Assembly: GCA_900759665.1 (NCBI GenBank)
Contig: CAAEWE010000061.1
Coordinates: 1-6,035, forward strand
Direction of reading: 5' to 3'
DNA from: Lachnospiraceae bacterium
GTDB lineage: Bacteria > Bacillota > Clostridia > Lachnospirales > Lachnospiraceae
DNA: 6,035 nt
Shown here: positions 1 to 6,013 of the stretch, in pieces
Numbering within the stretch: the first letter of the stretch is position 1
Layout: each line of letters begins with the position of its first letter
The notes under the pieces: model-generated
Told to the model about the DNA's origin: nothing
The model's database searches: none
The model's input: the letters and a program-made list of their open reading frames with translations, nothing else
Made by a program: the position numbers and the translations under genes

Positions 1-135
1 AGCGGGAGCGTGCCTGTCGAAATAGCTGATCCCACCCAGGAGGCTTGATCGTCCAGACACGTATTCATCGAAACATTGCAAAGCAAAGACTTTTCCGAAA
101 TCCTACTGATCTGCGTCAATTTTGGTGTCAAAGCT
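1..135 (+). repeat. Left arm of a long imperfect inverted repeat
   Basis: This stretch matches the reverse complement of 5780-5914 at roughly four of five positions by eye, over the same 135-base length. The core at 58-92 is identical to the reverse complement of 5823-5857 for 35 bases. Differences are mostly substitutions plus two single-base gaps near 29-38. The repeat is cut by the window start: in the right-hand copy the unit continues outward into a large palindrome (5873-6013), so the equivalent palindrome would lie before position 1. No convincing gene overlaps it; the short frame starting with TTG at 45 lies mostly inside the repeat and is unlikely to be real. It is probably a copy of an interspersed repeat family; a mobile-element edge is possible. 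Confidence 0.8.
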
Positions 136-141
136 TCACGG

Positions 142-166
142 TTTTGCCAGATATCCAGAGGCAAAA
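142..166. other. Small hairpin, possible remnant terminator
   Basis: TTTTGCC at 142-148 pairs perfectly with GGCAAAA at 160-166 around an 11-base loop. There is no clean T-run after it on either strand, so termination is doubtful. It lies just inside the left repeat and upstream of the ABC operon promoter region. It could be the end of an upstream transcript or chance. Confidence 0.25.
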
Positions 167-224
167 ATCTATATTAACCTTCCATGGACATAAGAAATAT
201 TATGGGTTCGCCATATTATTTCAT

Positions 225-253
225 TTGGGAAGTCTATACAAACAAAATCTAAA
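225..253 (+). promoter_or_regulatory. Candidate sigma-A promoter for the ABC operon
   Basis: TTGGGA (225-230) and TCTAAA (248-253) are separated by exactly 17 bases, each matching four of six consensus positions. This puts the transcription start close to 260, inside the palindrome at 254-269, a classic arrangement for repression. An alternative is a -10-like TATCTT at 302-307 with no recognisable -35. In that case the palindrome would sit about 50 bases upstream of the start, as expected for an activator-dependent promoter. The sequence alone does not decide between them. Confidence 0.4.
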
Positions 254-290
254 GTGACAGATCTGTCACAATAAAGTCACCGCCCTGTCA
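254..290. promoter_or_regulatory. Palindromic operator with extra half-sites
   Basis: GTGACAGATCTGTCAC at 254-269 is a perfect 16-bp palindrome. Downstream, GTCAC recurs at 276-280, 11 bases after its copy at 265-269, and CTGTCA recurs at 285-290, 22 bases after its copy at 263-268. Spacing of one and two helical turns suggests cooperative binding of a dimeric regulator on one DNA face. Genes of this transporter class are often controlled by a BceR-like response regulator or a TetR/GntR-type repressor; no such regulator is encoded in the window, so the binding protein is unknown. Confidence 0.6.
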
Positions 291-376
291 TCTCATTCCG
301 TTATCTTATTGAGTGTAGGGAACGAGTTATGTGAGTAACCAATATGGTAAAACGCTCAGAAAGGAATGGGAAAGTC

Positions 377-1060
377 ATGGAGATTTTACGGGTAGAACAT
401 TTGAAAAAGACATATGGCGAGGGGGAAAATGCAGTACATGCGCTGGATGATGTGTCTTTTTCGGTAGAGAAGGGAGAGTTTACTGCGATCATCGGTCCGT
501 CCGGCTCCGGAAAGTCCACTCTTCTGCATATTCTTGGTGCGGTGGATGTACCGACATCCGGCAAGGTGTACATGGACGGACAGGATGTTTTTGCACAGAA
601 CGAGGAGGAGCTGGCAGTATTCCGCCGTCGTCAGGTGGGTCTGATCTATCAGTTCTACAATCTGATCCCGGTGTTGAATGTCCGGGAAAATATCACGTTG
701 CCGATCCTGATGGACGGACGTAAGATCAATGAGAAACGCTTGCAGGAGATGATCCACACTCTTCGTCTGGAGGGGCGGGAAAAGCATCTGCCCAACCAGC
801 TCTCCGGTGGACAGCAGCAGAGAGTTTCCATTGGAAGGGCACTCATGAATGCACCGGCAGTTGTTCTGGCGGATGAGCCGACGGGTAATCTGGACAGCCG
901 CAACAGTCACGAGATCATGGAGCTTTTGAAGGAGTCCAATAAACGGTACAACCAGACACTGATCATGATCACTCATGATGAGAATATTGCCCTGCAGGCA
1001 GACCGTATCATTGCCATCGAGGATGGCAGGATCACAAGAGATGAGGTGATCCGCTCATGA
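377..1060 (+). CDS. ABC transporter ATP-binding protein, MacB/LolD/BceA type
   Basis: Cytoplasmic ATPase subunit that should dimerise and drive the FtsX-type permease encoded next. Numbered from the 377 start (227 residues, usual size for the family), the motifs are complete: Walker A GPSGSGKST at 40-48, Q-loop glutamine at 92 (IYQFYN), signature LSGGQQQR at 142-149, Walker B VVLADEP at 162-168 with catalytic Glu167, D-loop NLDS, and switch His200 (MITHDE). The opening MEILRVEHLKKTYGEG is typical of the LolD/MacB/BceA group. I chose ATG 377 because AAGGA lies at 361-365; an in-frame ATG at 344 would add 11 residues (238 total) but has no good ribosome site and adds a non-homologous-looking tail. 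The stop overlaps the permease start as ATGA, so the two are translationally coupled. The substrate is not shown by the ATPase; antimicrobial peptide resistance, lipoprotein handling or cell-wall signalling are all possible. Confidence 0.93.
   Translation: MEILRVEHLKKTYGEGENAVHALDDVSFSVEKGEFTAIIGPSGSGKSTLLHILGAVDVPTSGKVYMDGQDVFAQNEEELAVFRRRQVGLIYQFYNLIPVLNVRENITLPILMDGRKINEKRLQEMIHTLRLEGREKHLPNQLSGGQQQRVSIGRALMNAPAVVLADEPTGNLDSRNSHEIMELLKESNKRYNQTLIMITHDENIALQADRIIAIEDGRITRDEVIRS
1043..1052 (+). promoter_or_regulatory. Extended Shine-Dalgarno site of the permease gene
   Basis: GAGGTGATCC inside the end of the ATPase gene matches ten consecutive bases of the full anti-Shine-Dalgarno complement AAGGAGGTGATCC. 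It sits just ahead of ATG 1057 and supports that start. Together with the 4-base ATGA overlap it points to efficient coupled translation of ATPase and permease. Confidence 0.75.
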
Positions 1061-3747
1061 ATATTTTCAGTCGTTTTACACTTCGTACATTACAGAAAAA
1101 TAAAATGCGTACGTTGGTGACTATTATCGGAATTGCTCTTTCTGTAGCGATGTTTACTTCGGTTACTTCGATCATTGTAAGCTTTCAGCAGTATCTGATG
1201 AATATGGAAATTACACGGGATGGTGCATGGGAAGGCCGTATGATCGCAGCCAATGAACAGTGTATTCAGGATATTTCAAAGGATAAACGGGTCAAAGGCA
1301 TGACCGTAATGGAAAATCTTGGGTTTGCCAGGCTGGACGATATTCAGAATGAGGATAAGCCGTATCTGATGGTGGAGGCCATTGACGATTCCTTTACCGA
1401 TTACAGCCCGATCAATCTGATCAAAGGAAGGATGCCAAAGAATTCTTCGGAGATCGTGCTTTCCAAGCATCTGGAATATAACGGCGGTGTCAAATTTGAC
1501 GTGGGGGATACGTTAAAGCTTCAAGTGGGTACCAGGTATTATGCAGAGAAAAAGGGAGATACGCCGCTGCCAATTGAAATGGAGCCTTTTCGGGATGGGG
1601 AAACACTGAAAGACAAGTCCCCAAAAACGTACACCGTCGTGGGAATCTGTGACCGCCCTGCCTCTGAGGATTATTCTGCTGCAGGTTATTCCGCTTTCAC
1701 CCAAAAGGGGAAAGAGAAAGCGAGATCCTATGATGCATTTCTGACATTTACCCGGCCTCAGGAAAGTCAGGATATTTTGGAGAAATATACCAAAAAGGGA
1801 GCATATACAACCCATCAGGATCTGCTCCGGTTTATGGGAAACAGCACAAATGACCGTTATAACCGGGTCTTATATTCTATGGGAGCCATATTGATAGGAA
1901 TTATTATGATCGGTGCCATATCCCTGATCTACAGTGCCTTTTCTATCTCTCTCAGTGAGAGGACAAAGCAGATGGGACTTTTAAAATCCATTGGTGCCAC
2001 CAGAAAGCAGATACGGCACAGTGTGATCTTTGAGGCATGCGTCCTTTGTGCCGCAGGAGTTCCGCTGGGACTTATCGCAGGACTTGGGGGGATCGGCATT
2101 ACGCTTCATGCCATTTCCGGATGGATGGGCAAATTGTGGTCAGCAGGGGAAACAGTGAACCTGCATCTGGTGGTGACATGGCAGTCCATTCTTATTGCGG
2201 TGATCGTCAGCTTTATTACCGTGCTGATCTCGGCAATGATCCCGGCTTCCAAAGCTGTACGTATTCCGGCGATCCAGGCAATCCGCCAGAGCAGTGAGAT
2301 CAAGCTTCGCGGGGAAAAGGTGAGGACATCACGATTGACCTATAAGCTGTTTGGATTTTCCGGCATGCTGGCAGGCAAGAACTTCAAAAGAAACCGCAAG
2401 AAATACCGTACCACTGTATTTTCACTTTTTATCAGTATTGTATTGTTTGTAAGTGCCACCAGCTTTAGTGCATATATGAAAGTGTCTACTTCCGGGCTGG
2501 GAAGAGAGGAGAATTATGATATTAGTTGTGAAGTGACGGAGCCAAAGGACGGCAGCAAAACAGTATCGGAGATTGAGAAAGAGATCGAGCAGATCGGATC
2601 TGTGGACAGTGCCACATACCGCAAGGAAGGATGTGGTGAAGTAGAGGTGCCGGAGGAGCAGATTAGTAAGGAGTATTTGGATTATCTGGAAGAGACTGAT
2701 CCGGAGAGGGTCAACAAACAGAAAAAGACAGTTATACTCATAGTACAGCTGGAGCTGCTTCAGGAGGAAGCGTATCAAACATATTTGCAGGAAAAGAAAA
2801 TTGATGTGTCCCAATATATGGACACAAAATCGTGGAACGCATTAGTCTGGGATGGATTTTCCGTATATTGTGGCAAAAAGATAAAAACCATGAATATTTT
2901 AAAGGCAGGAGAGACGGATGCACAGCTTCTGATCCCTAAGAGAATCAAAGGATATTATTACAGTATGCATGAGGGAAACGACTATATTTATCTGAATGAC
3001 AAGGACGGTGGGGAAAAACGTGTTTCTGAGGTGGAAGCAGTCAAAAAACATCCGATACATCTGGGAAAGAAAATGACAGCAGCTCCGCCGACAGGAGTGG
3101 CAAATTCCCGGTGGAATGAAACGCTTACGATCGTTTTGCCGTACCGTGCTGCAGATGATAAAGTGTTTGATGATATGGCAAATCCAATGTCTTATACATC
3201 GTTTGCACTGCTGGCAGAGCAGCATGAAAAGGCATGTACCGAGCTTTCGGATTATTTTGAAAATCAGTTGAGAGACACCAGTGCTTCCGGCTCTATTATG
3301 GATCTGGCGGCAAACAGGGATTCCAATCAGGCACTGATCCTGATCATTGATGTATTCTCCTATGGATTTATTATATTGATCTCGCTGATCTCCGTAGCAA
3401 ATGTATTTAATACGATCTCTACCAATATTCTGCTGCGGCGTCAGGAGTTTGCCATGCTCAAGTCTGTAGGAATGACGCAGAAGGGCTTCCGGCGGATGAT
3501 GAATTATGAGTGTATGCTGTATGGCTTCAAGGGGCTTCTTTACGGACTGCCGGTTGCCGGGGGACTGAGTTATCTTATGTACAAGTCGGTTGCAGGTGGT
3601 CTGGAGATAAAATATCTGTTCCCATGGCAGGGAATGCTGATTTCCGTGATCAGTGTGTTTGTTGTTGTGTTTACCACGATGATCTATGCCATGAGCAAGA
3701 TCCGTAAGGACAATACGATGGAAGCCCTTCGGAATGAGAATCTGTAA
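1057..3747 (+). CDS. FtsX-family ABC transporter permease, large duplicated form
   Basis: Membrane partner of the preceding ATPase. The 896 residues read as two FtsX-like halves with eight predicted membrane segments: about 17-43, then 272-297, 324-350 and 374-396; then 452-472, 758-786, 820-843 and 858-880. The conserved cytoplasmic coupling motif appears twice: ERTKQMGLLKSIGATRKQ near 301-318 and RRQEFAMLKSVGMTQKGF near 794-811. Two large extracytoplasmic domains, about 45-270 and 475-755, follow the first segment of each half. The second is unusually Lys/Glu/Tyr-rich and I recognise no known fold in it. This arrangement differs from BceB (ten segments, one large loop) and from single-unit MacB (four segments); it matches the long FtsX permeases common in Firmicutes and Actinobacteria. 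Such complexes usually transmit force across the membrane rather than form a channel. The gene ends just before a strong terminator, so the operon has two genes here. Substrate unknown. Confidence 0.92.
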   Translation: MNIFSRFTLRTLQKNKMRTLVTIIGIALSVAMFTSVTSIIVSFQQYLMNMEITRDGAWEGRMIAANEQCIQDISKDKRVKGMTVMENLGFARLDDIQNEDKPYLMVEAIDDSFTDYSPINLIKGRMPKNSSEIVLSKHLEYNGGVKFDVGDTLKLQVGTRYYAEKKGDTPLPIEMEPFRDGETLKDKSPKTYTVVGICDRPASEDYSAAGYSAFTQKGKEKARSYDAFLTFTRPQESQDILEKYTKKGAYTTHQDLLRFMGNSTNDRYNRVLYSMGAILIGIIMIGAISLIYSAFSISLSERTKQMGLLKSIGATRKQIRHSVIFEACVLCAAGVPLGLIAGLGGIGITLHAISGWMGKLWSAGETVNLHLVVTWQSILIAVIVSFITVLISAMIPASKAVRIPAIQAIRQSSEIKLRGEKVRTSRLTYKLFGFSGMLAGKNFKRNRKKYRTTVFSLFISIVLFVSATSFSAYMKVSTSGLGREENYDISCEVTEPKDGSKTVSEIEKEIEQIGSVDSATYRKEGCGEVEVPEEQISKEYLDYLEETDPERVNKQKKTVILIVQLELLQEEAYQTYLQEKKIDVSQYMDTKSWNALVWDGFSVYCGKKIKTMNILKAGETDAQLLIPKRIKGYYYSMHEGNDYIYLNDKDGGEKRVSEVEAVKKHPIHLGKKMTAAPPTGVANSRWNETLTIVLPYRAADDKVFDDMANPMSYTSFALLAEQHEKACTELSDYFENQLRDTSASGSIMDLAANRDSNQALILIIDVFSYGFIILISLISVANVFNTISTNILLRRQEFAMLKSVGMTQKGFRRMMNYECMLYGFKGLLYGLPVAGGLSYLMYKSVAGGLEIKYLFPWQGMLISVISVFVVVFTTMIYAMSKIRKDNTMEALRNENL

Positions 3748-3758
3748 TATGTTTTTGG

Positions 3759-3812
3759 AAATAAAGTCTGGAAAATTAAGTAACTTTGATTTTCCGGGCT
3801 TTATTTTATTTT
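3759..3812 (+). terminator. Strong intrinsic terminator of the ABC operon
   Basis: AAATAAAGTCTGGAAAAT (3759-3776) pairs over 18 positions with ATTTTCCGGGCTTTATTT (3789-3806), using two G-U pairs, around a 12-base loop. A T-rich tail continues to about 3812. It begins 12 bases after the permease stop. The stem is A/T-rich at its base, so it may also terminate on the other strand. It separates the transporter operon from the downstream pair. Confidence 0.85.
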
Positions 3813-3870
3813 CTGATATAGAGTTTTGATCCACTCATAAAAATATAGCTGTTTTTTGCCAGAAACCGCG

Positions 3871-3910
3871 AAATAAAATAAAAAAAATATGGACAGGACC
3901 GTGTTATACT
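3871..3910 (+). promoter_or_regulatory. Extended -10 promoter with upstream A-tract
   Basis: TGTTATACT at 3902-3910 is an extended -10 element (TGn followed by TATACT, five of six consensus positions). No good -35 lies 16-18 bases upstream; instead there is an A-rich run at about 3871-3889 that could act as an UP element. TGGACA at 3890-3895 resembles a -35 but is only nine bases from the -10, too close to serve. Start would be near 3917, giving a leader of about 60 bases before ATG 3980. Confidence 0.5.
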
Positions 3911-3979
3911 GCACAATATTCAAATTGAGAAAAGATTGCTGCCTAAAATGATCGGCAATATGATACGGAGGAAAAGAAA

Positions 3980-5029
3980 ATGGGACGGTATGTATTCGAA
4001 TTGGATAAGGATCGAGTTTATGAAATATTAAAAGAGAACACATTGTTTTTCGTTGCTTTTAATGATTTTCCGGAGTGGAAAGAAATCATTGAAGAATGGG
4101 ATTTTGAAAAGATATGGAATGTGTTGCTGGATAATACGTTTTTACAGAAAGGGCTTTTATATTCTACACAAAATGAAGTAGTCTTTTTTCTTGGTTCTCA
4201 AGTGAACCCGAAAAAAGAACAACGGGAAACCATCTGTGATAGAATGGGGTTTTCTCCGCATGGAAACGAAATTCCGGTTTTTTTTGTTGATATCAGCATA
4301 TCTACAAATCGAAGAGATGGAACTCTGTTTACTACAAAAGGAATCTATAGAAAACATAAAGGCTCCATCATGTATTCGGTAGATATGCCGGTTCGGATTG
4401 AGGATAATATGTTATGTCATGAATTATATGTAAAGCATACTAAAGTGTTGGATTATAACGGATCAGGCGGAGTTTTTCAGGATGTTATTGAGCTGTTTGA
4501 AATCTTGTTTATTTTTTGTTGTGTGCGGCATGAGGTGACGGAAGAAATTTATAGAAAGGATGAATCGGACAAGAGTCAAAAGTATAGTGAAAGTGTACAA
4601 AATAATAACGTGACAATGCAGCCGGATGATAGCGGAGTGGGGAATAATTCCGGAGTTTCTTCTCTTGCAGGGATTATTTTTTGGATCATAGTCATTATCC
4701 TTATTTTTCGAGGATGTTCTCATAAAGAAAAAACACAAAAAAAAGAAGTGAGTCAGGTTCAAACGGAGGCGGTTCAAGAGAAAGAAACAGTTGAAAATAC
4801 ATGTTGGTACTGTGGAAACGGGAGCGGTGCAGCATACATAACATCAACGGGGAACTATAGCTATGTATGTGATGAGTGCAGTAAATACTGCATGTCGTGT
4901 GGAGAGGGTTATGCAGCATATCATTATACCGCTGATAGCGGATATGCTGAGGGACAGGAATATTTCGTGTGTGAAGAATGTGCAGAAGGAGTAAAAGGAT
5001 TAAAGGAGGTGGACAATTACGATGAATAA
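3980..5029 (+). CDS. Membrane-anchored protein with C-terminal four-CxxC zinc domain
   Basis: Function not recognised. The start is firm: GGAGG at 3967-3971 lies eight bases before ATG. Of 349 residues, 1-190 form a soluble region without signal peptide. Its part from about 83 to 180 (pattern IPVFFVDIS..RRDGTLFTTKGIYRK) resembles the bacterial PH-like modules where a strand-rich stretch precedes a DGLLFTDKGIY-like motif; this is recall of a pattern, not a search result. Residues 191-227 are a polar Asn/Ser-rich linker. One membrane segment spans about 228-244 and ends in RGC. After a charged Lys/Glu/Gln linker, eight cysteines form CxxC pairs at 275/278, 297/300, 304/307 and 331/334, enough for two zinc ions, with a layout loosely like LIM or treble-clef fingers but not a standard one. 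The same domain recurs in the next gene. Base use is AT-richer than in the ABC genes. A structural or sensory membrane role is a guess. Confidence 0.85.
   Translation: MGRYVFELDKDRVYEILKENTLFFVAFNDFPEWKEIIEEWDFEKIWNVLLDNTFLQKGLLYSTQNEVVFFLGSQVNPKKEQRETICDRMGFSPHGNEIPVFFVDISISTNRRDGTLFTTKGIYRKHKGSIMYSVDMPVRIEDNMLCHELYVKHTKVLDYNGSGGVFQDVIELFEILFIFCCVRHEVTEEIYRKDESDKSQKYSESVQNNNVTMQPDDSGVGNNSGVSSLAGIIFWIIVIILIFRGCSHKEKTQKKEVSQVQTEAVQEKETVENTCWYCGNGSGAAYITSTGNYSYVCDECSKYCMSCGEGYAAYHYTADSGYAEGQEYFVCEECAEGVKGLKEVDNYDE
4851..4885 (+). repeat. Duplicated DNA segment within the zinc-domain genes (first copy)
   Basis: Thirty-one of 35 bases match 5527-5561 in direct orientation. Both encode the NYSYVCDECSK stretch around the second CxxC pair. 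Three of the four differences are synonymous, consistent with a duplicated domain under protein-level selection. Confidence 0.75.
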
Positions 5030-5678
5030 ATCAAAAAATAATTCCGGAGGATGTTTGGCATATATTATAGTAATTATAGTTGTGCTTGTAATTGCAAAAG
5101 GATGTTTTGGCACCGACACAAAGGATTCCGGTGATCAAAAAACAGTAACCAAACAAAGCATAAGCAAAGATGACGGAAAGAAATATAAGGTTTTGTTGGA
5201 AGTTGCATATGAGCCCTGCATGATAAATAAAAAAATAGACATATATTTAGATGGGAAAAAAATTATTAAGGAACAGAAACGAAATTCAGAAAAAGAATAT
5301 AAAACGAATTTAAGAGAAGGAAAGCATACATTATATGCCAAAACAGGCTTTATAAGTTCTCAAAAAGAGACATTTACCGTTAATGCCGGAAACGTGGATT
5401 TTGCATTTCGTTTTGAATATCGAATCTTAAATGGAAAGCTGAAAGTGGAGCAGGAGACTTCATCACAGGCTCCTTTTTGCTGGAAATGTCAGGATGATAC
5501 GGGACGAGGGTATTTGCTGGATAATGGAAACTATAGTTATGTATGTGACGAGTGCAGCAAACGGTGTATGGACTGCATTGATTATGGAGAATATGTACCG
5601 GCAAAGAAATATATTACATGGAAAGAAAAAGCGGTTTTTTTATGCAAAGACTGCTTGAAAAAAGATAAGTATCAGTAA
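5022..5678 (+). CDS. Membrane-anchored beta-domain protein with C-terminal four-CxxC zinc domain
   Basis: Function not recognised; companion of the preceding gene, which it overlaps by eight bases in another frame. AAAGGAGGTG at 5002-5011 is a near-perfect ribosome site and fixes ATG 5022. The 218 residues begin with a short N-terminal segment and a membrane anchor at about 11-27 ending in KGC; the -3 to -1 residues (AKG) do not make a canonical lipobox, so lipoprotein processing is doubtful. Residues 54-145 form a small beta-rich domain (strand KYKVLLEV, then DIYLDGKKI, then LREGKHTLYAKTG), resembling PEGA-like sandwiches found on membrane proteins. The C-terminus repeats the zinc domain of the neighbour: Cys 153/156, 175/178, 182/185 and 208/211, with 18, 3 and 22 residues between pairs versus 18, 3 and 23 there. 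Likely a diverged duplicate of that module on a different scaffold, co-translated and possibly assembling with the first protein. Confidence 0.85.
   Translation: MNKSKNNSGGCLAYIIVIIVVLVIAKGCFGTDTKDSGDQKTVTKQSISKDDGKKYKVLLEVAYEPCMINKKIDIYLDGKKIIKEQKRNSEKEYKTNLREGKHTLYAKTGFISSQKETFTVNAGNVDFAFRFEYRILNGKLKVEQETSSQAPFCWKCQDDTGRGYLLDNGNYSYVCDECSKRCMDCIDYGEYVPAKKYITWKEKAVFLCKDCLKKDKYQ
5527..5561 (+). repeat. Duplicated DNA segment within the zinc-domain genes (second copy)
   Basis: Direct-repeat partner of 4851-4885, about 676 bases downstream. Identity falls off on both sides of this block, so either the duplication is old or this part of the domain is the most constrained. Confidence 0.75.
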
Positions 5679-5702
5679 CTCAAACTTCCTACACCAGAAA
5701 AT

Positions 5703-5740
5703 AAACTGTGTCCAGATTGTTTCTGATGTGGCACAGTTTT
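5703..5740 (+). terminator. Probable terminator of the zinc-domain gene pair
   Basis: AAACTGTGTC (5703-5712) pairs with GGCACAGTTT (5730-5739) with one wobble. A second short stem, CAGA (5713-5716) with TCTG (5722-5725), can stack inside it. The T-run is short (TTTT, 5737-5740, then CAATATGATTTTT), so efficiency may be modest. It lies 25 bases after the stop codon at 5676-5678. Confidence 0.6.
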
Positions 5741-5779
5741 CAATATGATTTTTGGCTCCTAAGAAAAATGCACCCGGAA

Positions 5780-5914
5780 AGCTGTGGTCTGGAAATTGCC
5801 GCAGATCAGTAGGCTTGCCAGGAAGTCTTTGCTTTGCAATGTTTCGATGAATACGTGCCTGGACGATCGAGCCTCCAGGGGGGATTCAGGCATTTTAGCG
5901 GGCACGCTTCCGCT
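5780..5914 (-). repeat. Right arm of the long imperfect inverted repeat
   Basis: Reverse complement of 1-135 at about four of five positions, with a 35-base identical core at 5823-5857. Orientation is opposite to the left arm, so the same side of the unit faces the genes at both ends. A + strand frame from 5784 to 6011 runs through this arm and the palindrome beyond it. Its product is Arg/Cys/Trp-rich, lacks a ribosome site and looks repeat-derived, so I do not call it a gene. Confidence 0.8.
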
Positions 5915-6013
5915 ACGTCGCACTACGCAGTGGTGCATAGCGCCACAAAATACGTGGCGTAAACACCAGCGAGTGCGAAAGTGCCCTTTGAAATACCTGA
6001 ATCCCCCCTGAGG
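5873..6013. repeat. Long structured palindrome at the outer end of the repeat
   Basis: CAGGGGGGATTCAGG (5876-5890) is the exact complement of CCTGAATCCCCCCTG (5996-6010). Pairing resumes further in at GGGCAC (5900-5905) with GTGCCC (5981-5986). The enclosed region holds smaller hairpins: CACT/AGTG around 5921-5932 and CGCCAC (5941-5946) with GTGGCG (5954-5959). The whole could fold as a branched stem in RNA or as a cruciform. It overlaps the right inverted-repeat arm and probably belongs to the same unit, which may continue past the window end. No gene is seen from 5741 to 6035. Confidence 0.75.

Noticed and set aside
45..257. TTG-started frame of 70 codons at the left end
   Set aside because: It begins inside the repeat arm, lacks a convincing ribosome site, and runs into the promoter region.
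386..976. Open frame of 196 codons on the minus strand opposite the ATPase
   Set aside because: Antisense to all conserved ABC motifs; no ribosome site or domain pattern.
2899..3834. Open frame of 311 codons on the minus strand opposite the permease
   Set aside because: It lies wholly antisense to a clear FtsX permease half and across its terminator. It has a His/Ile/Gln-rich composition typical of a shadow frame and no recognisable domain.
3934..3959. Possible leader hairpin or riboswitch ahead of the first zinc-domain gene
   Set aside because: Only ATTGC/GCAAT or TGCC/GGCA four-to-five-base stems are visible in a leader of about 60 bases; too short and weak to support a regulatory RNA.
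5082..5110. Lipoprotein signal at the anchor of the second zinc-domain protein
   Set aside because: Cys28 follows a hydrophobic stretch but the preceding residues (AKG) lack the usual Leu at -3 and have Lys at -2, so the lipobox is not canonical.
5784..6011. Frame of 75 codons at the right end
   Set aside because: It crosses the repeat arm and the palindrome, starts without a ribosome site, and has an Arg/Cys/Trp-rich low-credibility product.
5873..6013. tRNA-like or CRISPR-like interpretation of the hairpin-rich right end
   Set aside because: No tRNA consensus boxes or CCA-type acceptor stem could be matched, and there are no regularly spaced direct repeats with unique spacers.
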